64,000 nt of DNA from Coprobacter fastidiosus (GTDB taxonomy: Bacteria; Bacteroidota; Bacteroidia; Bacteroidales; Coprobacteraceae): NCBI RefSeq assembly GCF_030296935.1, contig NZ_AP028032.1, forward strand, positions 620,001 through 684,000, written 5' to 3'. This document shows positions 62,125 through 64,000 of this stretch, piece by piece. The notes under the pieces were generated by a model that made no database searches, had not been told where the DNA came from, and saw only the letters and a program-made list of their open reading frames with translations. The translations under genes were made by a program, and so were the position numbers. How positions within the stretch are numbered: the first letter of the stretch is position 1; each line of letters begins with the position of its first letter.

Positions 62125-63579
62125 TTACTTTTTTATAGAATCTAATAACTTAGGAATTTCATCATAATCTTCAAACCAAATAATGTTTGTTCCCAAACTT
62201 GACATCATCATCTCTTGAATAACATGATGAGTTTGTATTATTTTATTGGCAGATATTATATCTATTCTCTCCTTATTTTCCTCATCTATAAGATTATCAT
62301 TGCTTAACCGTTGCATAAAAACATAATGTCGATTATTCTTAGAATGCTTTTGAGCTGCAATTTCTAATAAACGACGTAAATTAGGGTCACTTAGTGACAA
62401 TCCAATCATTAAACAGTTATTTTCACGTAACGTTGCTAATTGGACAAGATTAGACCAATGGTAAGGCTCTGAATAAACCTTATGATATGCTTCCTCTGAA
62501 AAGATTAAAGAAACATCTTTTTCAATATCTCCTCTACTTGAAATAAAACCATGCACATGATATATAGGCAGCTCGTCTGAATCATGTTGCTCTTCATCCT
62601 TATATATCGTTTTATATTCCAGCTTTACTTTGTCTAAATATTCTTCGACTAAGTCATCAAAATTATATGTAATTACAGATTTAATTTTTGCACCACTTCT
62701 TTTTGGGGTACATAAATTTATAATCGCATCCATCAATGGTGACGGTTTTTTCGGTGAATCATAGAGAGCTTTTTTTACAGCTGTTATAAAATGTACATCA
62801 TTATCTTTTTGAGATAATCCTGCTTTCAGATAACGAGCCGCTGCTAAGGTTGAGCTGTTATTAATTTCAATAAATTTCTTCGTAATAGACTGAAGAGTTT
62901 CATCTGCTACAACATCATTATTGAAAACCTTATTAACAAAATTAGCATATAAAGAGTTTAATAAAGTCCTCCAGTTTGGGAAACCTGCACTGCAAGATAC
63001 GCCAGCACCTAAAAGCAATGACATATTACCTTTTTTATATGCTTTCTTTATTTCATTGAGGATATCTAATCTTGACTTTTTCCAATCATCACTACTTTTT
63101 CTTATTTCATTTTCTATATCTAACTTAAACAAGCTATTCACAATAGACTCTATAGCGTCAGCATTTTCCTCTATTAATTCATCTATTTTCTTATTATCCC
63201 AGAAAATAATTTTGGGGGATTTGTTTGTTATCTCTTTATAACGTACTCCTATTGAAGGGCTAAGGCAAATAATAATAATATATTTAATAGGAGACGTATG
63301 TAACAATTCCGTAAATCGCTTTAACATAGAGTTCATCATCGTACAGTTCATCTGATGAACATACTTTATCTCAAAGCCAATCGGACCATCATAAATATCT
63401 ATACCCGTTTCAATATAGCCATCTAATCTAATCTTGCCAATCTGAAAGTCAGTAATAAAATTTTTCCCTTGCTTACTAAAATGTAATTTGAGCAAGTTTT
63501 GAATCAACAACTCAAAGTAAAACCCAGATCTGGATTTATTAGCATTATTTATTCTGTTAATAATATTTTCTATATACAT
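62125..63579 (-). CDS. REase-like domain fused to SIR2 (candidate anti-phage NADase)
   Basis: Protein of 484 aa from the ATG at 63579 (43 upstream codons are in frame but unlike the family). Residues 18-140 resemble a PD-(D/E)XK nuclease: Glu23 in YFELL, Asp53 in RLDGYI, then GFEIKY with Glu70 and Lys72. Residues 187-410 are a SIR2 fold: NAD loop LLLGAGVSCSAGFPNW, TYNFDDLVEE with Asn306 and Asp308, VHG with His343, and GLSLSDPNLRRLL. SIR2 domains in defence systems (Thoeris ThsA, DSR, SIR2-HerA) hydrolyse NAD to stop phage growth. The nuclease-like part may bind or sense foreign DNA. It is alone, beyond attR, with no helper gene in view. Role is inference. Confidence 0.8.
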   Translation of the reverse strand: MYIENIINRINNANKSRSGFYFELLIQNLLKLHFSKQGKNFITDFQIGKIRLDGYIETGIDIYDGPIGFEIKYVHQMNCTMMNSMLKRFTELLHTSPIKYIIIICLSPSIGVRYKEITNKSPKIIFWDNKKIDELIEENADAIESIVNSLFKLDIENEIRKSSDDWKKSRLDILNEIKKAYKKGNMSLLLGAGVSCSAGFPNWRTLLNSLYANFVNKVFNNDVVADETLQSITKKFIEINNSSTLAAARYLKAGLSQKDNDVHFITAVKKALYDSPKKPSPLMDAIINLCTPKRSGAKIKSVITYNFDDLVEEYLDKVKLEYKTIYKDEEQHDSDELPIYHVHGFISSRGDIEKDVSLIFSEEAYHKVYSEPYHWSNLVQLATLRENNCLMIGLSLSDPNLRRLLEIAAQKHSKNNRHYVFMQRLSNDNLIDEENKERIDIISANKIIQTHHVIQEMMMSSLGTNIIWFEDYDEIPKLLDSIKK

Positions 63580-64000
63580 AATTTTATTGGATGTACTAAA
63601 ATTCGTGGTTATCAAATACAAAAATATAGTATTCTTTTTATTTATAATACTGATTTTTACTAAATTCCTCTGATACATTACCTTTCGGCAACTCATAACG
63701 ATTTTCAATACAGCTGGAAAAGATTTTCATATCCTCATTCATCATTTATATTTGCTCGGTATTCATAAAAAAAGGGCGGAAGCCGAACATCTGTCGTCTC
63801 CAAAACTTGCTACGGCCTTAAACCCAAAAGAAATCAGCCCCGCCCCCTATAAATAAAATATACCGCTTTTCTAAAAAGAAAGGCTTAATTATACTTAGGG
63901 GACAAATGGAGCTTTTCTCTATGTACAGGGTTCTTAATTAAATTACGTAGTTGTAGTAATTTTTGGAGACTGTACATAAATAATTTGCTCGCATTCGGAT
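63580..64000. other. Gene-free end of the window
   Basis: CAAAAATA at 63619-63626 (TATTTTTG on minus) is a possible -7 box for the SIR2 gene, with no convincing -33 element. The remainder shows no gene or clear repeat; it may be remnant mobile DNA. Confidence 0.4.

Noticed and set aside
1-64000. CRISPR array
   Set aside because: No regularly spaced direct repeats with unique spacers and no cas genes were seen on either strand.

Overview
The window is a chromosomal segment of a Bacteroidales bacterium (phylum Bacteroidota). Supporting evidence: the DNA is AT-rich; many genes are preceded by the Bacteroidota promoter pattern (TTG/TTTG, about 19-20 bp, then TAnnTTTG); several lineage-restricted families are present (DUF3078, DUF3276, DUF4468, DUF4923, DUF5606, the long NusB form); two secreted proteins end in type IX secretion (T9SS) sorting domains; and a Bacteroidales-1/6S-like RNA lies directly downstream of rplT. 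The T9SS signals suggest a Barnesiella/Coprobacter/Parabacteroides-like lineage rather than classical Bacteroides, but nothing here fixes the genus.

Region 1-17.6 kb is mostly core genes: a phosphohexomutase cut by the window edge, a C69 dipeptidase, an M23 peptidase, L-serine dehydratase, a GNAT enzyme and the ammonium channel AmtB. These are followed by an Omp85-like barrel, a lipoprotein that looks like a free-standing subtilase propeptide next to a T9SS-exported subtilase, rsmG, an MBL hydrolase, and a DNA-repair island (UDG-like enzyme, frameshifted radical SAM protein, DUF4130 protein). Two tRNA genes (Asp, Pro) close the region; an insertion sequence (17671-19353) sits in the T-tract of their terminator.

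Region 19.4-53.2 kb is housekeeping. It holds thrS-infC-rpmI-rplT plus the 6S-like RNA, a TPR protein, a cytidylate-kinase-like protein, a GH30 lipoprotein, a CAT-fold acetyltransferase, and the coaE-ybbR, yajC and nusB genes. It continues with uvrA, a lytic transglycosylase, a T9SS type-B cargo protein, a LysM/PBP1 protein with an outer-membrane barrel, and the ammonia-assimilation operon gltB-gltD-asnB. A degenerate short repeat family with inverted ends is scattered through the intergenic gaps.

Region 53.5-64 kb is accessory. An approximately 8.1 kb integrative mobilizable element is inserted in the 3' end of a tRNA-Lys gene, with a 14-bp core repeated at 53621-53634 and 61710-61723. It encodes a tyrosine integrase, a fused nucleotidyltransferase-HEPN protein, an unknown protein, two excisionase-like HTH proteins, MobC and a MobA relaxase. 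Its cargo is an AT-rich two-gene operon of unknown function: a predicted tandem winged-helix protein and a DUF4145/HEPN-like protein. Beyond attR lies what looks like the decayed left end of an older element, then a gene joining a restriction-endonuclease-like domain to a SIR2 domain, a likely anti-phage effector. The best candidates for an undescribed system are the cargo pair, the REase-SIR2 protein, and the subtilase with its putative stand-alone inhibitor.
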